This document shows positions 10,474 through 22,228 of a stretch of 64,000 nucleotides of DNA, one piece after another; position 1 is the stretch's first letter; each line of letters starts with the position of its first letter. The position numbers were made by a program, and so were the translations under genes. The notes under the pieces were generated by a model. The model had not been told where the DNA came from and made no database searches. It saw only the letters and a program-made list of their open reading frames with translations. The stretch is from Wyeomyia smithii (Eukaryota; Arthropoda; Insecta; Diptera; Culicidae). The stretch is taken from positions 210,881,781 through 210,945,780 of the forward strand of contig NC_073695.1 in assembly GCF_029784165.1 (NCBI RefSeq), given 5' to 3'.

Positions 10474-13400
10474 AATACAACGAGAACGGATTTGCACTGC
10501 TCACTAAAAGAAGAAGACAACAAACTAAAGTTGTGAGTTCAAAGTTTATGTGCATTTCGGAATTTGTGCGTTTTTTATGCAGATTTCGCAGTTTACGAGG
10601 ACTTTTTCACGCAAATTCCAGAATTTACACCGTATTCCGAATGTACGCGACATTTTTTCACGCACAGCGTATCTCCCACGTAAAAAGTGACTTTACTGCT
10701 AAAAGCTAGGAGTAAAATTCACGTAGATCATCTTTTTGGGCTTTAAAACCACATTGTCTCATCAGATCAGAGATTGTGTTCCCAAAATCTTAACAACGAT
10801 TTTTTATGCAATATATTCAAGCAGTTATTAAACTTCTCTCCCATAATATTAAACGAGTTACTGTTAAAGTAAACCAAACCGAAAAAAGTAAGCTAGAAGG
10901 GATGCTGGGAAAAATGAATTTGAATACGAATTGACAGATGAGCTGGAAATTGATCCTAATTTGCTTCCCTTGCTCGTTGTAGGTTGATTATGGTTTATAT
11001 TTCATCCCATTCATTTCGCCGAACAGTCACCGAAGACTTTTTATTGAGCCGAAAGCGAAATGATGGGAATGCATTTTTTATGTTTTTATTGATTGGATCG
11101 GTAATTAATGATATACATTTCAATGACAGTGACAGTAGAGCTAACCTGACAGCAGATTACGTATCTTTTAATGTTGTTCTAGCGAAGCGAATTCGTATTA
11201 GCGAATAGGACGCAGAAAAAAACCATTGAAACTTCATAGCAAATTGACGGATAATAAGATTATTCAAAAATGTTTCCCTTAGTGGGACTCAACTAAACTA
11301 CAAACGGGGAGCATGGTGCGAAAGACCGCAGTATTCAAAAATTTATTTTTATAGCCACATTTCGAATGCAAAAACGGCGTGACAGTTCGCCCGTTACGTT
11401 CGAGCTCTTTCTCAAATAAGGCATTAAAAATTTATCGGTAAGGCAGTAACGCGACATTTTTTCTCTCTCCTTTGTTTATCCCCCGATAGGACCAAAGGTC
11501 GTCGTTCGTGCCCTCGTTACCGGTGTGGCGTGTGCCATGTCGCGTTTTCCGAAGTACGACAGCCAGCTCAGCAGGGAGAAATGATTGTCAACCTGGGGAA
11601 AAGCCAACGTCTCGAGATAGACGCGACTGCGAATACGGTTCATAATTTTTTACGAACTTAAAATTGCTTGAAGAGCCGTATAATAAATTTGTTTTCTCAG
11701 AGGAGTATTTTGATATTTCCTGCTTCTCACTCACCCCATTTTTTTTTCTTATACTTATGCCCGAGAATCTTCTACAGAGGGGGTGCAAAATTGATAAACA
11801 ATAGGTTTATCAAATTAGTATATATGCGAAACGCGAAGTGCTGTTACCTACTTGCCATGTCGAAGCTGCTTGGTGTAAATAAAAATCGCGCCCCGAAGCT
11901 ATACATTCCGCAAAACATTAACTGCGATTACACCAAATGAGTTTTCTATTCAAATGAGAAATTATTCGCAAATTTTGCAAACGTTTTATGGCTGGAAAAT
12001 GTGTGTATTTCAAGTGCCTTGCCCGGTTGCTCGTGATGGAAAGTAGGGGCGCGATCCGCGAGTTTTTTTTTCTGGGATTCGGGATAATGATGCTTGTCAA
12101 TATTTCAAAATCTGCTGCGGTTTTTTTGCCTATCCCATATCCCAGGAGAACATTCCAGTCGCGGGTGGTGAGAATGTGCTGAAATATTTGCACCACATCA
12201 AACCAGGGGAATGATGCGTTGAATTTTTCGCGATAAAGACAATGGGTAATCAACAGTTTGAAGATAAAAGTAGCTGGGGAGCCGACATGTCAACTGACAG
12301 GTGGATGGGCGGTGCCGAATGGGAGTTCTACTTTGAAATGAGCGGTGTAATTAGCTGGATCGATTTCCGAGTAACAATGATGATTGGAAGGAGTTTTTAT
12401 TGCTGCATGCCAAAATTAAGCGACAGATGCATTTAACCGATCGTCACTCTACTTGTTTTTTTTTTCCTTTTTTAAAATAAACTTAATTTGATGACGATTA
12501 AATTTTCGTATAAAATGTTTGTAGATATGTGACTGTAACACCACGACACAAAGAACGTTATCTGATTTCAACTTCGCCAACAAAAAACGCACAGTATGCA
12601 AATGAGTTTTACGTACCATATTTCATCTAGCATCGCTCATTATCAACTTCGGAAGAGAATACACAATGCGGAATTATTAGTAATTGTCGCAATAAATTAT
12701 CAGACTCTACACAATTATACATATCCGGATATTTTTTTCCTGCTGTTGAAAATACAATCAGGATATAAAAATGCCTGCTCCTCGTGTCGACCAATCTTTT
12801 TCACTGGGAGAAGAAGGAAAAAAACACTCAGCACGGAAAATCCCAATTAACCCTGTAACGAAATACTCTCCATATCTCTCGACTTTCACCCCAGTAGACT
12901 CGAATGCGCCATACCCAAGGCAAGCCTCGAATGCGACCGCCCGTGGCGATTTCTGTCCTCACATATGTTAACTTCTGCCGCTGCTGTTTGGCTTGGGCTG
13001 GCAGCATTCGTTCGCACCCTTTAGCATGCCACACATCACAGCGAGCGAGTATCATCACTCCCTTGGAGTTGAAGCTGCCCTGCCTGGACCCGGGGCTTGT
13101 TGTGACGGGTACATTAATCATAACACCCCTGCCCTGGTGGTGTGGTGGCTATTTAGTAGTACATGCCGACTTTTAAAGGCAAGACGCACGCAACGAAACT
13201 AATTTTCTAGCGACCAAACACATTTGATGAAATTGTTTGGTTTGAAGTTTGCGAAATACTCTATCTAATCTATCTCTAATGTTTTTACGTGGTTGCAGGT
13301 TTGCATTTTTTTAGTGCTGATATCTTAGAATTTCTTATATAAACGTAAAAAATAGTGACCAGATGAAGTACAAAATAAACAATACATCTTTGCAAGAAAA

Positions 13401-13826
13401 ACGATTTCTCATCAATTCGACCAGTGCTTGGTAATGCCTCCCATAAAGTAAAAAAAAACTGATCTCATAGCGGTTATGTACAAATCAAATTCCTTTTTTC
13501 ATTCAATTTAAGTTCTTCTTGAATCTAAATTAAGTTAATTCAACCTTTTATTTTTAATATTGGAAGCATTAAGAGCCAGTTCGCGAGAACCGCAACCGCC
13601 TTTCTGAGAGACGTTGTTTTGATGTTCTCCGATTGGGCTGAAATTTTCAGCGTTTGTTTATCTATTCAAGGTAGGAAGTTTTGCAAAATTTCAATTTTCA
13701 GCATGACATGAAAATTTCAATTTTCAGCATGATAGCATGACGAAAAAAATGCATTTTTCTTTTAAAAATTATCAACTTTTAGGGGCATTCTACTCTTCTC
13801 AACATCGCTATAGAAAATATCTGAAT
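10474..13826. other. No gene recognised
   Basis: Only short open frames, none with a recognisable domain. The composition is more even than in the transposon blocks and I saw no copy elsewhere in the window, so it may be older single-copy intergenic or intronic DNA. A 24-bp direct repeat around AAAATTTCAATTTTCAGCAT lies at about 13,683-13,732, just before the Jockey insertion. Confidence 0.4.
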
Positions 13827-13840
13827 ATACCGTTTTGTAT
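13827..13840. repeat. Target-site duplication, 5' copy
   Basis: ATACCGTTTTGTAT, repeated exactly at 18,253-18,266 on the other side of the Jockey-clade element. Confidence 0.95.
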
Positions 13841-14040
13841 CAGTGCGTCTTGAGCTGTCCTACAGATCAGACGTTTTTTCGGTTGCTTGTGGACTGGTCT
13901 TTGACTGCCTATAGCTTCAAAGTTTGTGTTTTGTCAGTGTGTCTTTTAAAGACTACCTGAAAGTTATTTCCCATCAGTCTTTCTCAAGACTACCTACTTT
14001 TGAATTTAACATTTGTTTAACTTTTTTCGTATCACCTGAA

Positions 14041-15363
14041 ATGGCTGGACGGAAAAAGAAACCTCGCATCGCTGCGGGGAGGAAAAGAGAGGCATCTCTT
14101 TCTGACACATCGAGTGTCTGTAGTGACAATCCTTTTGATATTTTGCCTGAGCAAGAAGCTGGTGAAATGGAAGTTACCAATAATGAAACTATACAAAATA
14201 TAAAATCTTTAAAAAAGGAGAAAGTTCCACCTATTGTGGTAACTATTTCTTCTGAATTTAATATATTCAAAAAGGAACTTTCAACGTTTGTTTCTGACGT
14301 TAAAGTTACCTATCAAATTGGCCGTAGAGGTGAATGCCGCTTATTAGCCGACTCAGTAAAGGGTCGTGATCGTCTTGTTCAGTATTTAACTGACAAGATG
14401 TACAAATTTTTTACATATGACACCAAGAACGCCAAGCCGTTCAAGGTTGTCTTGAAAGGTCTCACCAACGATCAAACCGTTGATGAGATCAAACTTACTT
14501 TAACAGAATTACTTGGCATAGCCCCTACCCAAGTAATTCTAATGAAACAAAAATCACGAGGCGAAAACAGTCAGAGAACTGGAATTTCCCTTGTTAATTA
14601 TTTAATTCATTTTAACCGCAATGAGGTTAACAACTTAAAATTTTTTGAAAAAGCACATGCTTTGTATAATGTGCGTGTAAAGTGGGAAATTTATAGGAAG
14701 TATGGCGGAGGTGAAAAGCATATCACCCAATGCCGTACTTGCCAACGTTATGGCCATGGTTCCAAATTCTGTAACATGGACCAAAAATGTCTTAATTGTG
14801 GAGACTCTTCTCACAAAAAGGACACATGTCCTGTGAAAGAGAGTAAAAATTTTCGCTGTGCGAATTGTAACGGCAACCATATGTCAAATTTTTATCAATG
14901 CCCAGTCCGTTTAGCAATTGTTAAGGCAAGGCAAGGTAAACAAAATTCAATTTCTCAATTAAAACCAACTTCAAAACAGAATTCTCCAAGCGTACCAGTG
15001 ACGCATAGTTTACCTACTCCTTTGCATACCCGTTTAACTTATGCACAGGTTACAGGTAGTTCGAACATTATACCGCCTAGTGTTGGTAGTTCGAAAATGA
15101 CCGTTAATATGGGTAAGCAAAACACGCTAGAAAATAATTGTACACCTATCACTCCAGCTAATATTGCTACCGAAAATATTTTTTCTAATGTCAACTGCCT
15201 GGGGCCTATTACGGCAGGTAAACTTTCTTTTTTGCAACAGGCAATGTTCGATCTTATGAACGCCATGTTGCAGGCAAAATCAATGTTTGAAGCCATTCAA
15301 ATAGGCACAAATTTTACTATTAAAATTGTTTCTAATTTAAAATTTAGCAATGATTTTAAATAA
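14041..15363 (+). CDS. Jockey-type ORF1, gag-like RNA-binding protein
   Basis: Predicted 440-aa protein that in this family binds element RNA and forms the ribonucleoprotein. I start at ATG 14,041 (MAGRKKKPRIAAGRKRE), the first ATG of the frame that leaves a ~200-bp 5' UTR; the frame is open further upstream without ATG. A basic N-terminus is followed by a middle region, then three zinc knuckles at about residues 230-293: CRTCQRYGHGSKFC and CLNCGDSSHKKDTC (both CX2CX4HX4C) and CANCNGNHMSNFYQC (CX2CX3HX6C). The C-terminus is rich in Ser, Thr, Asn and Gln. No stop or frameshift was seen. It overlaps the start of ORF2 by 14 nt, so downstream translation probably uses re-initiation or shunting (inference). 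Confidence 0.92.
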   Translation: MAGRKKKPRIAAGRKREASLSDTSSVCSDNPFDILPEQEAGEMEVTNNETIQNIKSLKKEKVPPIVVTISSEFNIFKKELSTFVSDVKVTYQIGRRGECRLLADSVKGRDRLVQYLTDKMYKFFTYDTKNAKPFKVVLKGLTNDQTVDEIKLTLTELLGIAPTQVILMKQKSRGENSQRTGISLVNYLIHFNRNEVNNLKFFEKAHALYNVRVKWEIYRKYGGGEKHITQCRTCQRYGHGSKFCNMDQKCLNCGDSSHKKDTCPVKESKNFRCANCNGNHMSNFYQCPVRLAIVKARQGKQNSISQLKPTSKQNSPSVPVTHSLPTPLHTRLTYAQVTGSSNIIPPSVGSSKMTVNMGKQNTLENNCTPITPANIATENIFSNVNCLGPITAGKLSFLQQAMFDLMNAMLQAKSMFEAIQIGTNFTIKIVSNLKFSNDFK

Positions 15364-18015
15364 AACAATTAAAATATTAAATTGGAATGGTCGCTCATTG
15401 AAGGCCAATGAGAATGAGCTTTTTAATTTTTTAACAGTAAATAATGTGCATATTGCAATTATTACTGAAACATTTTTGAAACCTAACATAAAATTAAAAT
15501 ATGATCCCAATTACGTGGTTCATAGATATGATAGGATTCAGGGTTCCGGCGGTGGAGTTGCAATTGTTATTCATCGCCGAATCAAACATCGTGCTCTTCC
15601 CCATCTTGAGACGAAAGTTATTGAAACTTTGGGAATTGAAGTTCAAACTGAACTTGGGATTTTATTAATTGCCGCAGCATATTTACCATTTCAATGCACA
15701 CGCGAGCTCAAAAATTATTTCAAAGGTGATTTACAAAAACTCACCAGAAATCGTTCGAAATTTTTCATAATCGGCGATTTTAACGCTAAACATCGTTCAT
15801 GGAATAATTCTAAAAGTAATTCCAATGGCAAAATTTTATTCAATGATTGTTCTTCAGGATACTATTCTATTTTGTCTCCGAATAGTCCTACATGCTTTTC
15901 TTCTGTAAGAAACCCTTCAACAATTGATTTGGTGCTGACAGATCAAAGTCATGTATGTAGTGATTTGATCACACATGCTGACTTTGATTCTGACCATCTT
16001 CCAATAACTTTTTCTTTATCACATGAATCAGTTTTAAACCCTATGAGCTCTGTTTTTAATTATAACAAAGCTAATTGGGAAAGATACAAAAATTATATTG
16101 AGAGAAATTTCAATAATGAGCTTGATTTGCAAAACGAAGTGAATATTGATTCCGCTTTGGAAGCATTAAAATGTGCAATTGTTGATGCCAGGAATTATTC
16201 TGTTCCAAAGGCTCAAGTGAAATTTGATTCACCAATAATTGACGAAAATCTTCAACTTCTAATTCGTTTGAAAAATGTCCGCAGACGTCAATATCAACGT
16301 TCTCGTGACCCTGTTTTTAAAACTATTTATAAAGATTTACAGAAAGAGATTAAACATAGATTTACTCTTCTGAGAAATCAAAATTTTGAGACTAAAGTTG
16401 AAAAATTGAAACCATATTCAAAACCATTTTGGAAGCTGTCGAAGATTCTTAAGAAACCTTCAAAGCCTATTCCAGTTTTAAAAGATGGTGAACGTTTTCT
16501 TGTATCCAATGAACAAAAGGCTCAAAGACTTGCTCAGCAGTTTGAGAGTGTTCATAACTCAAATTTGAATTTTGTGAGTCCAATTGAAAATGAAGTCACA
16601 CGTCAATTTGATTTAATTTCTTCCCAGAATTTTTTACCTGCAGAAATAATTGAAACTAACTTGAATGAGATTAAATCAATTATTAAAAATTTCAAAAATA
16701 TGAAAGCACCTGGTGACGATGGAATCTTTTATATACTAATCAAACATCTTCCTGAGAGCACAATGGATTTTTTAGTGAAAATTTTCAATTGCTGCTTCAA
16801 AATTGCATATTTTCCCAAATTATGGAAAAATGCAAAAATTACTCCCATTTTAAAACCGGATAAGAACCCAGCTGAAGTTTCAAGTTATCGACCAATCAGT
16901 TTGCTTTCTTCAATAAGTAAACTGTTTGAGAGAGTTATTCTTAACAGAATGATGTCACACATCAACGAAAATTCAATTTTTGCAAATGAACAGTTTGGAT
17001 TTCGCCATGGGCATCCCACAACTCATCAATTGCTCAGAGTTACTAATATGATACGAGCTAACAAATCTGAAGGTTATTCCACTGGAGCTGCTCTTTTAGA
17101 CATAGAAAAAGCATTCGACAGTGTTTGGCATAAAGGTTTGATTGCGAAATTGCAAACTTTTAATTTTCCAATTTTCCTAATCAAAATTTTAAAAAATTAT
17201 CTTACTGATCGAACTCTGCAGGTTGTCTATCAGAATTCAAAATCTGATAGATTTCCTGTCAGTATTCAGCAGGTGTGCCTCAAGGTTCAGTATTGGGTCC
17301 AGTCCTGTACAACATATTCACTTCAGATCTTCCTGATTTGCCTCCAGGATGCACAAAGTCATTGTTCTGCGATGACACAAGCATTTCCGTAAAAGGAAAA
17401 AGTCTTCGTGTCATATGCAGTCGATTGCAGAAAAGTTTAGATATTTTTTCTTCCTACTTGCAAAAGTGGAAAATCTCTCCAAATGCTTCTAAAACTCAAA
17501 TGATAATTTTTCCGCATAAGCCTAGGGCTTCTTTCCTCAAGCCAAACAATAATCACGTTGTCAAGATGAATGGGGTTATTTTAAGTTGGTCCGACAAGGT
17601 TAAGTACTTGGGACTAATTTATGATAAAAAACTTATTTTCAAAGAGCACATTGAGAGTATACAAGCCAAGTGCATCAAATATACGAGATGTTTATATCCT
17701 CTCATTAACAGGAATTCTAAACTTTGTTTAAAGAACAAACTTTTGATTTACAAACAAATTTTTAGACCAGCAATGCTTTATGCTGTACCGATCTGGTCAA
17801 GTTGCTGTTCAACAAGGAAGAAAACGCTCCAAAGGATTCAGAATAAAATTCTGAAAATGATTTTGAAGCGTCCTCCTTGGTTTGGTACACTCGAATTACA
17901 TAGACTTACTGGTGTTGAACCATTAGAAGCTATGTCAAATAAAATTATTAACAATTTTCGACAAAAATCGTTGCAATCCTCAATTGCTACGATAAGCTCT
18001 CTTTATAGCCAATAA
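15350..18015 (+). pseudogene. Jockey-type ORF2: APE endonuclease + RT, one frameshift
   Basis: Starts at ATG 15,350 inside the end of ORF1. Endonuclease (residues ~6-225) keeps the expected catalytic positions: LNWNGRSL, ITETFL, IIGDFNAKHRSW, TIDLVLTD and SDHLPI. RT follows from about residue 440: MKAPGDDGI, SSYRPISLLSSISKLFERV, QFGFRHGHPTTHQLL and palm LLDIEKAFDSVWH. Just before the GVPQGSVLGPVLYNIFTSD block the frame changes at about 17,262-17,276 (one base lost, or two gained). The remainder, with catalytic FCDDTSI and the C-terminal region, is open to TAA 18,013-18,015. The first palm aspartate and the DD pair are thus in different frames, so this copy cannot make a full polymerase. Confidence 0.93.
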
Positions 18016-18252
18016 GTTAGCAATTAAGTTAGTTGTAAGTTTACTTCCCCTTTTCTGACAAGTAGGTTTAAATCCCTACGAATGATAAGTCCTAATTGCG
18101 AGAGCAAACAAATCCTAACAATTAAAATTACAAATTTCTAACAGTGTTGAGAAGTCACCATTTGTGATTGGACACACATACTCATTATTTACTAATATTT
18201 ATCATAAATACTTGAGCTACTAACAAATCCCCCCTTAAAAAAAAAAAAAAAA

Positions 18253-18266
18253 TACCGTTTTGTATA
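18253..18266. repeat. Target-site duplication, 3' copy
   Basis: ATACCGTTTTGTAT directly after the poly(A) tail, identical to 13,827-13,840. Confidence 0.95.
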
Positions 18267-18648
18267 GCAACTCAAGAGCTTTAATGTCATGTAAAAGCCA
18301 AGTGTGCAAATGGGGTAAAACGGCTCTTGAAGGTTTATTTCAAAAAACCGTCAAAATTACTATATTTCCTGCTAGATTTAATAGATTTTGCTGAAAATTT
18401 GGATGATCACTCTACCGTACCAGAAATACCTACTTCACCAAAAGATACGCCATTTGAGGTAAAACGTTCCTTGAAGATTTTCCAAAAAACCAAACCAAAA
18501 CTGGATTATTAGTGGATTGTGCTTCAATGTGATCTTTGTAGTGACGTGCTAATGAGCTCAGACTCCCGAGCAAAGTGTTGCATCGACCATGAAAGGTGCA
18601 TTGATAATTACGTTTTTCAGGTAGATCATGGAACAGGCGAAAATGTGT
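18267..18648. other. Unidentified stretch with short open frames
   Basis: Together with 13,560-13,826 this was one locus before the Jockey insertion. Plus-strand frames at 18,327-18,512 and 18,519 onward read like a decayed protein (TVPEIPTSPKDTPFEVKRSL; later CDLCSDVLM), but I do not recognise it. Confidence 0.3.
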
Positions 18649-19480
18649 TATTTATTTATTTATTTATTTGTCAGCGTCTCGAACTTGTTATAACAAAGGT
18701 TCCACAGACTGTAAATTATTCTAAGGCTCTAATTCTATTCTTTAAAATACATTTAGAAATATTAAAATCGAACATACTAGTGACACTTATTAGTGTGGGT
18801 TACCTTACACACTAATAAAACAGCTAACTGCAGAGGGCAGCTAGCTACTCTTCGGGTTGCGTATTTTAATTTGCCCGGCAGACCCTTACAGGGCGGCGTG
18901 TACCTCTATCGTAATTCGGACTTTTGCTAGAACACTAAAGAAAAAAACAAACAAAATAAACAAAACAAAACTTTTCGCGTTTATTCCTGATTTTCCCTTA
19001 GCTGTCGTTGGTGGCGATTTCCGGAATGGTCATCTAGGGCGGCTTTCCAGCTGCTTCTGCAGCTCCCGAACTCCCAGCTGCTGCGACAATCCTCGGCGGG
19101 TGGTGTTCTTCTGTTCCTTGGCACTTAGCCGGGGGTAGCCAAAAGCGCAGCTTACCCTATCCGGCGGGCAAAACACCTGTAGCACTCGCACTCACAGGCC
19201 AGCGGAACAACCTTCGCTGGTCTTATGACGAAGAAGCGGAACAACCTTCGCTTCACAGGACACAAATAAAACGAACAAAACTGTATAAAAAACAGTAAAA
19301 ACGCGCACTGAGAAAACAATAACAACACGCGACGTGAATGTCCTACCGTGGTCGAGGCTAAACTGATTTCTTCCCGCGATGGATGCTTCTGTTGCCGACC
19401 ACAACAAACCCGCCGTGACGTCGAAGTCAGCACTCAGCACACCACTTTTCCACAGCTAGAGGGAAATTCCGGCCTATCTA
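18649..19480 (-). other. Possible minus-strand retroelement, unclassified
   Basis: Begins with a (TTTA)n run at 18,649-18,670, which on the minus strand is an AAATA-type LINE tail. No polymerase remnant follows; instead there is a GC-rich block (18,890-19,460) with the direct repeat GCGGAACAACCTTCGCT at 19,202-19,218 and 19,236-19,252. It could be an internally deleted non-LTR element or two unrelated pieces. Confidence 0.35.
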
Positions 19481-19695
19481 ACCCTAAACATTAATTCACA
19501 AATATAAATAAAAAATTATCGGCCCTACTAAACGCGACAATATCGTTCACAAACGAAAAACCTAAATTAATCCACCTAGCGGTCAGACCCAGCCTTTCTC
19601 ATTCAAACTTTTATTTGTAAAAATAGATTTACATGAACGCTTCAAACCAATAAATGTATATTCACTCTTTAGGTTCTAAAATATTGATGCTGTAA

Positions 19696-20095
19696 TCTAT
19701 ACATATAAAAATGTAGTCCAGTCTGTCAGTCTGTTTGATCCATATAGGCTCGAAAACTACCGAACCGATCGACGTGAAAATTTGTATGTAGGGGTTTTTG
19801 GTCCCGATAAAGGTTCCTATGATAGTTTGAGACCCCTTCCTCTTCTGGAAAGGAGGGGTCCAATACAAATGAAACATACATTTCTGCATAACTCAAGAAC
19901 AAACCAAGCAAATGAAACCAAATATGGCATGTGGATGTTTTAAAGGGTAATAAATATGTCCATAATGGTTCGACGTCCCTTCCTCTTATGGAAGCACATG
20001 TGTCTGCACAAATTTCTGCACATCTCGCGAACTTATCAACTAAATGGAACCATATTTGGCAGGTGAATGTTTTTAGTGGTAACAAATGATACACA
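19696..20095 (+). repeat. Tandem ~130-bp modules (CCGAACCGATC type)
   Basis: Opens with TCTATACATATAAAAATG, then two to three diverged ~130-bp units, each containing an ACTCAAGAAC / AATGGAACCA-like block, TTTGGCATGTGG and a CCCCTTCCTCTTCTGGAA-like block (for example 19,834, 19,976). The TC-start with internal modular repeats resembles the 5' part of insect Helitron-like elements, but I could not find a matching CTRR hairpin end, so the class is uncertain. Confidence 0.6.
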
Positions 20096-20099
20096 GCTG

Positions 20100-20640
20100 C
20101 TGAAATCGACCACAGACCCCATTTTGGATTCTAGGTTGGCGACTTCAGGTTCCTGGGAAACAGCGGAAAATGATCGAATTACACCCAATATAGGTGTGTC
20201 TTCAACCAGAATGACGCTCAGAGGCCAGAAATTATTTTAAATACCCTTTTCAAATCCAAGATGGCGACTTTCGGTTCGCGAAAAACAGCCTAAAATAACC
20301 AAATACCATCCAATATGACTATCTCTGGAAGCAGAATGATGCAATGAGCTAACAATTGACCTCAGGCACCATTTTGAATCGCTAAATGGCAACTTATAGG
20401 AAACAGTCGAAAATGACCAAATAATACTCAACATGGATATTTCCGTAATCGAGATGATGCATAGAAACCAAACATTGACCCTGGACACCATTTTGAATTT
20501 ACAGGCGACCACTGTTAGTTTCTGGAAAACAACCAAAATACCTCCCAATATAGGTATTTCCGGTGTCAGATTGATGCCAGAAAATCTGCTGAAAATGACC
20601 GACTACCACCCAATGTGAATATATTCAGAATTAAGGCGCC
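20100..20640 (+). repeat. Tandem ~115-bp modules (CCATTTTGGAT type)
   Basis: Four to five diverged units each contain a CCATTTTGAAT-like block, a GGCGACTT(C/T)CGGTT-like block, GGAAAACAGCC, AAATGACCAAATAC and CCAATATRGRTATTTCCG. They are non-coding; open frames here follow the repeat. Confidence 0.8.
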
Positions 20641-21965
20641 AAAAGCCAAAAGTCGAAGATTTGGTCATTTCGATAAAACCATTCATTTCAAACGATTTGT
20701 CTTTTGACTTTGATCATATCCTATGGCCGATTCGTCGTGCATTTGCAGACTGTTAACACATCGCAAGGAATCAATGTATTTGGAACGTTCAAATAGTACA
20801 AAACCACATTTAAATTATGTTGAGACCACATATATCAATCAAAGCAGGTATAGTTTTAAATAGCCTTTGAATTTCTTTTCTTTCCATAACTTTTGAGCCA
20901 CATATCAAATTGTCATTAAGTTTGTCATTTGTAAGTTTGAGAGATGACTTGTTCGTATGACACTAGTTATGTTCAAATTAGTCATGTAATCTTTGAAATA
21001 ATAGACTTTCGTTGATTTATTAACAATTTTATACATAACGATGGCTTAAGTTCAATTATAATCAAATGAAATGGGAACGTATAGGGCAGCCAAACTTTGA
21101 AACCACGTGTTCAATCATAATTCATCAGTTAACCCTTAACTAGCCCGCTCATCTGATATTAATATTGATCAAATCGGTTATGTAGTTAGAGATAATGAAG
21201 CTTCGTGATTTTCACATTTCGGTACATTACAGACGAAATTACAGTCCGATTACAGTAAAATTCAATAGGGTGTTACGAGGCAGCTAGACTTATTAGTTGA
21301 CACTAATTTTGTAGAAATCGGGTCAGCCATCACTGAGAAAAGTGAGTGAGTACAAGTAGTCTTCGGAATATGTTCCTTTTCATAGCTGGATTTCACATTT
21401 TTAAACATAACAGGAAAAGTAACAGTCTGATTAAAAAAACAAATCAATAGGGTCTTATGAGGTAACTAGACTTTTCATTTGACACTGATTTTATGAAAAT
21501 CGGTTCAGCCATCTCTGAGAAACATGAGTGAGATTAAGTAGTCTTCAAAACACGTTTCTTGTTATTGCTTTTGAACCACAAGTTCAATTATTATGAAATT
21601 CAAAAGTTAAAGGTATTTCAGGTAGCCCGTTCATTTGAAATCAATTTTGTTCAAATCGGTTGTGTAGTTTTCGAGATAATGATGTTTCATGGTTTTTACA
21701 TTTTGATCCATAACCTCTAAAATGAAAATCCGATTACAATGAAATTTAATGGGGTCTTATGGGACAACGAGACCTTTCATTTGCAATTAATTTCATGAAA
21801 ATCGGTCCAGCCATCTCTGAGAAAAGTGAGTGAGAATAAAAATCTGCACATACACACACACATACACACACACATACATACAGAAAATGCTCAGCTCGTC
21901 GAGCTGAGTCGAGTGATATATGCCATTCGGCCCTTTGGAGCACTTTTATACTTTCGGTTTTACAA
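20641..21965 (+). repeat. Tandem ~235-bp modules ending in a CA-rich block
   Basis: From about 21,050 three diverged units recur, each with CAAATCGGTTRTGTAGTT, a GGGTCTTATGAGG-like block, GAAAATCGGTYCAGCCATC and TCTGAGAAAAGTGAGTGAG (21,337, 21,512, 21,817). They are followed by a CACATACACACAC stretch (21,846-21,881), CTCGTCGAGCTGAG (21,895) and a final GAGAAAGGCAAA (21,989). I recognise this arrangement as a common mosquito repeat type but cannot name it. 20,641-21,050 holds no recognisable gene. Confidence 0.7.
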
Positions 21966-22059
21966 GTGATTGCTATTCCTTTCTAGGAGAAAGGCAAAAA
22001 CGAACGAATTTAGACAAATTTACGTGAACGATATTCAGCACAAGTGGTGAGAACTGTCA

Positions 22060-22190
22060 TAACAAGTACACGCTGCTGCGGGAGTGTCCAAATGTGGGTG
22101 CTTTTCACCTATACACTCTCTCGCAGCACTACCCAAAATTAGGGTTATTGTTACGCGTACACGCTCTTGCAGCGTTACAGATAATTAGGT
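22060..22190. repeat. Three diverged ~55-bp units
   Basis: ACACGCTGCTGCGGGAGTG (22,070), ACACTCTCTCGCAGCACTAC (22,114) and ACACGCTCTTGCAGCGTTAC (22,158) mark three loosely similar units next to the LINE 3' end. Confidence 0.5.
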
Positions 22191-22228
22191 AAATTTTCCA
22201 CTCGGTGCTAAAATTGTAACCGCACAGG

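Larger units (their letters stand above)
13841..18252 (+). mobile_element. Full-length Jockey-clade non-LTR retrotransposon (4,412 bp)
   Basis: Complete insertion between perfect 14-bp duplications. The 5' end begins CAGTGCGTCTTGAGCTGTCC with a CGGTTGC block (13,880), resembling the internal promoters of Jockey-type elements. ORF1 (gag-like) and ORF2 (endonuclease plus RT) overlap by 14 nt, and the 3' end is a poly(A) of about 16 nt (18,237-18,252). The only lesion found is one frameshift in ORF2. The perfect duplications and open ORF1 indicate a fairly recent insertion. Confidence 0.95.

Noticed and set aside
18890..19460. LTR of an LTR retrotransposon
   Set aside because: No second copy, no primer-binding site or polypurine tract and no gag-pol remnant could be seen.
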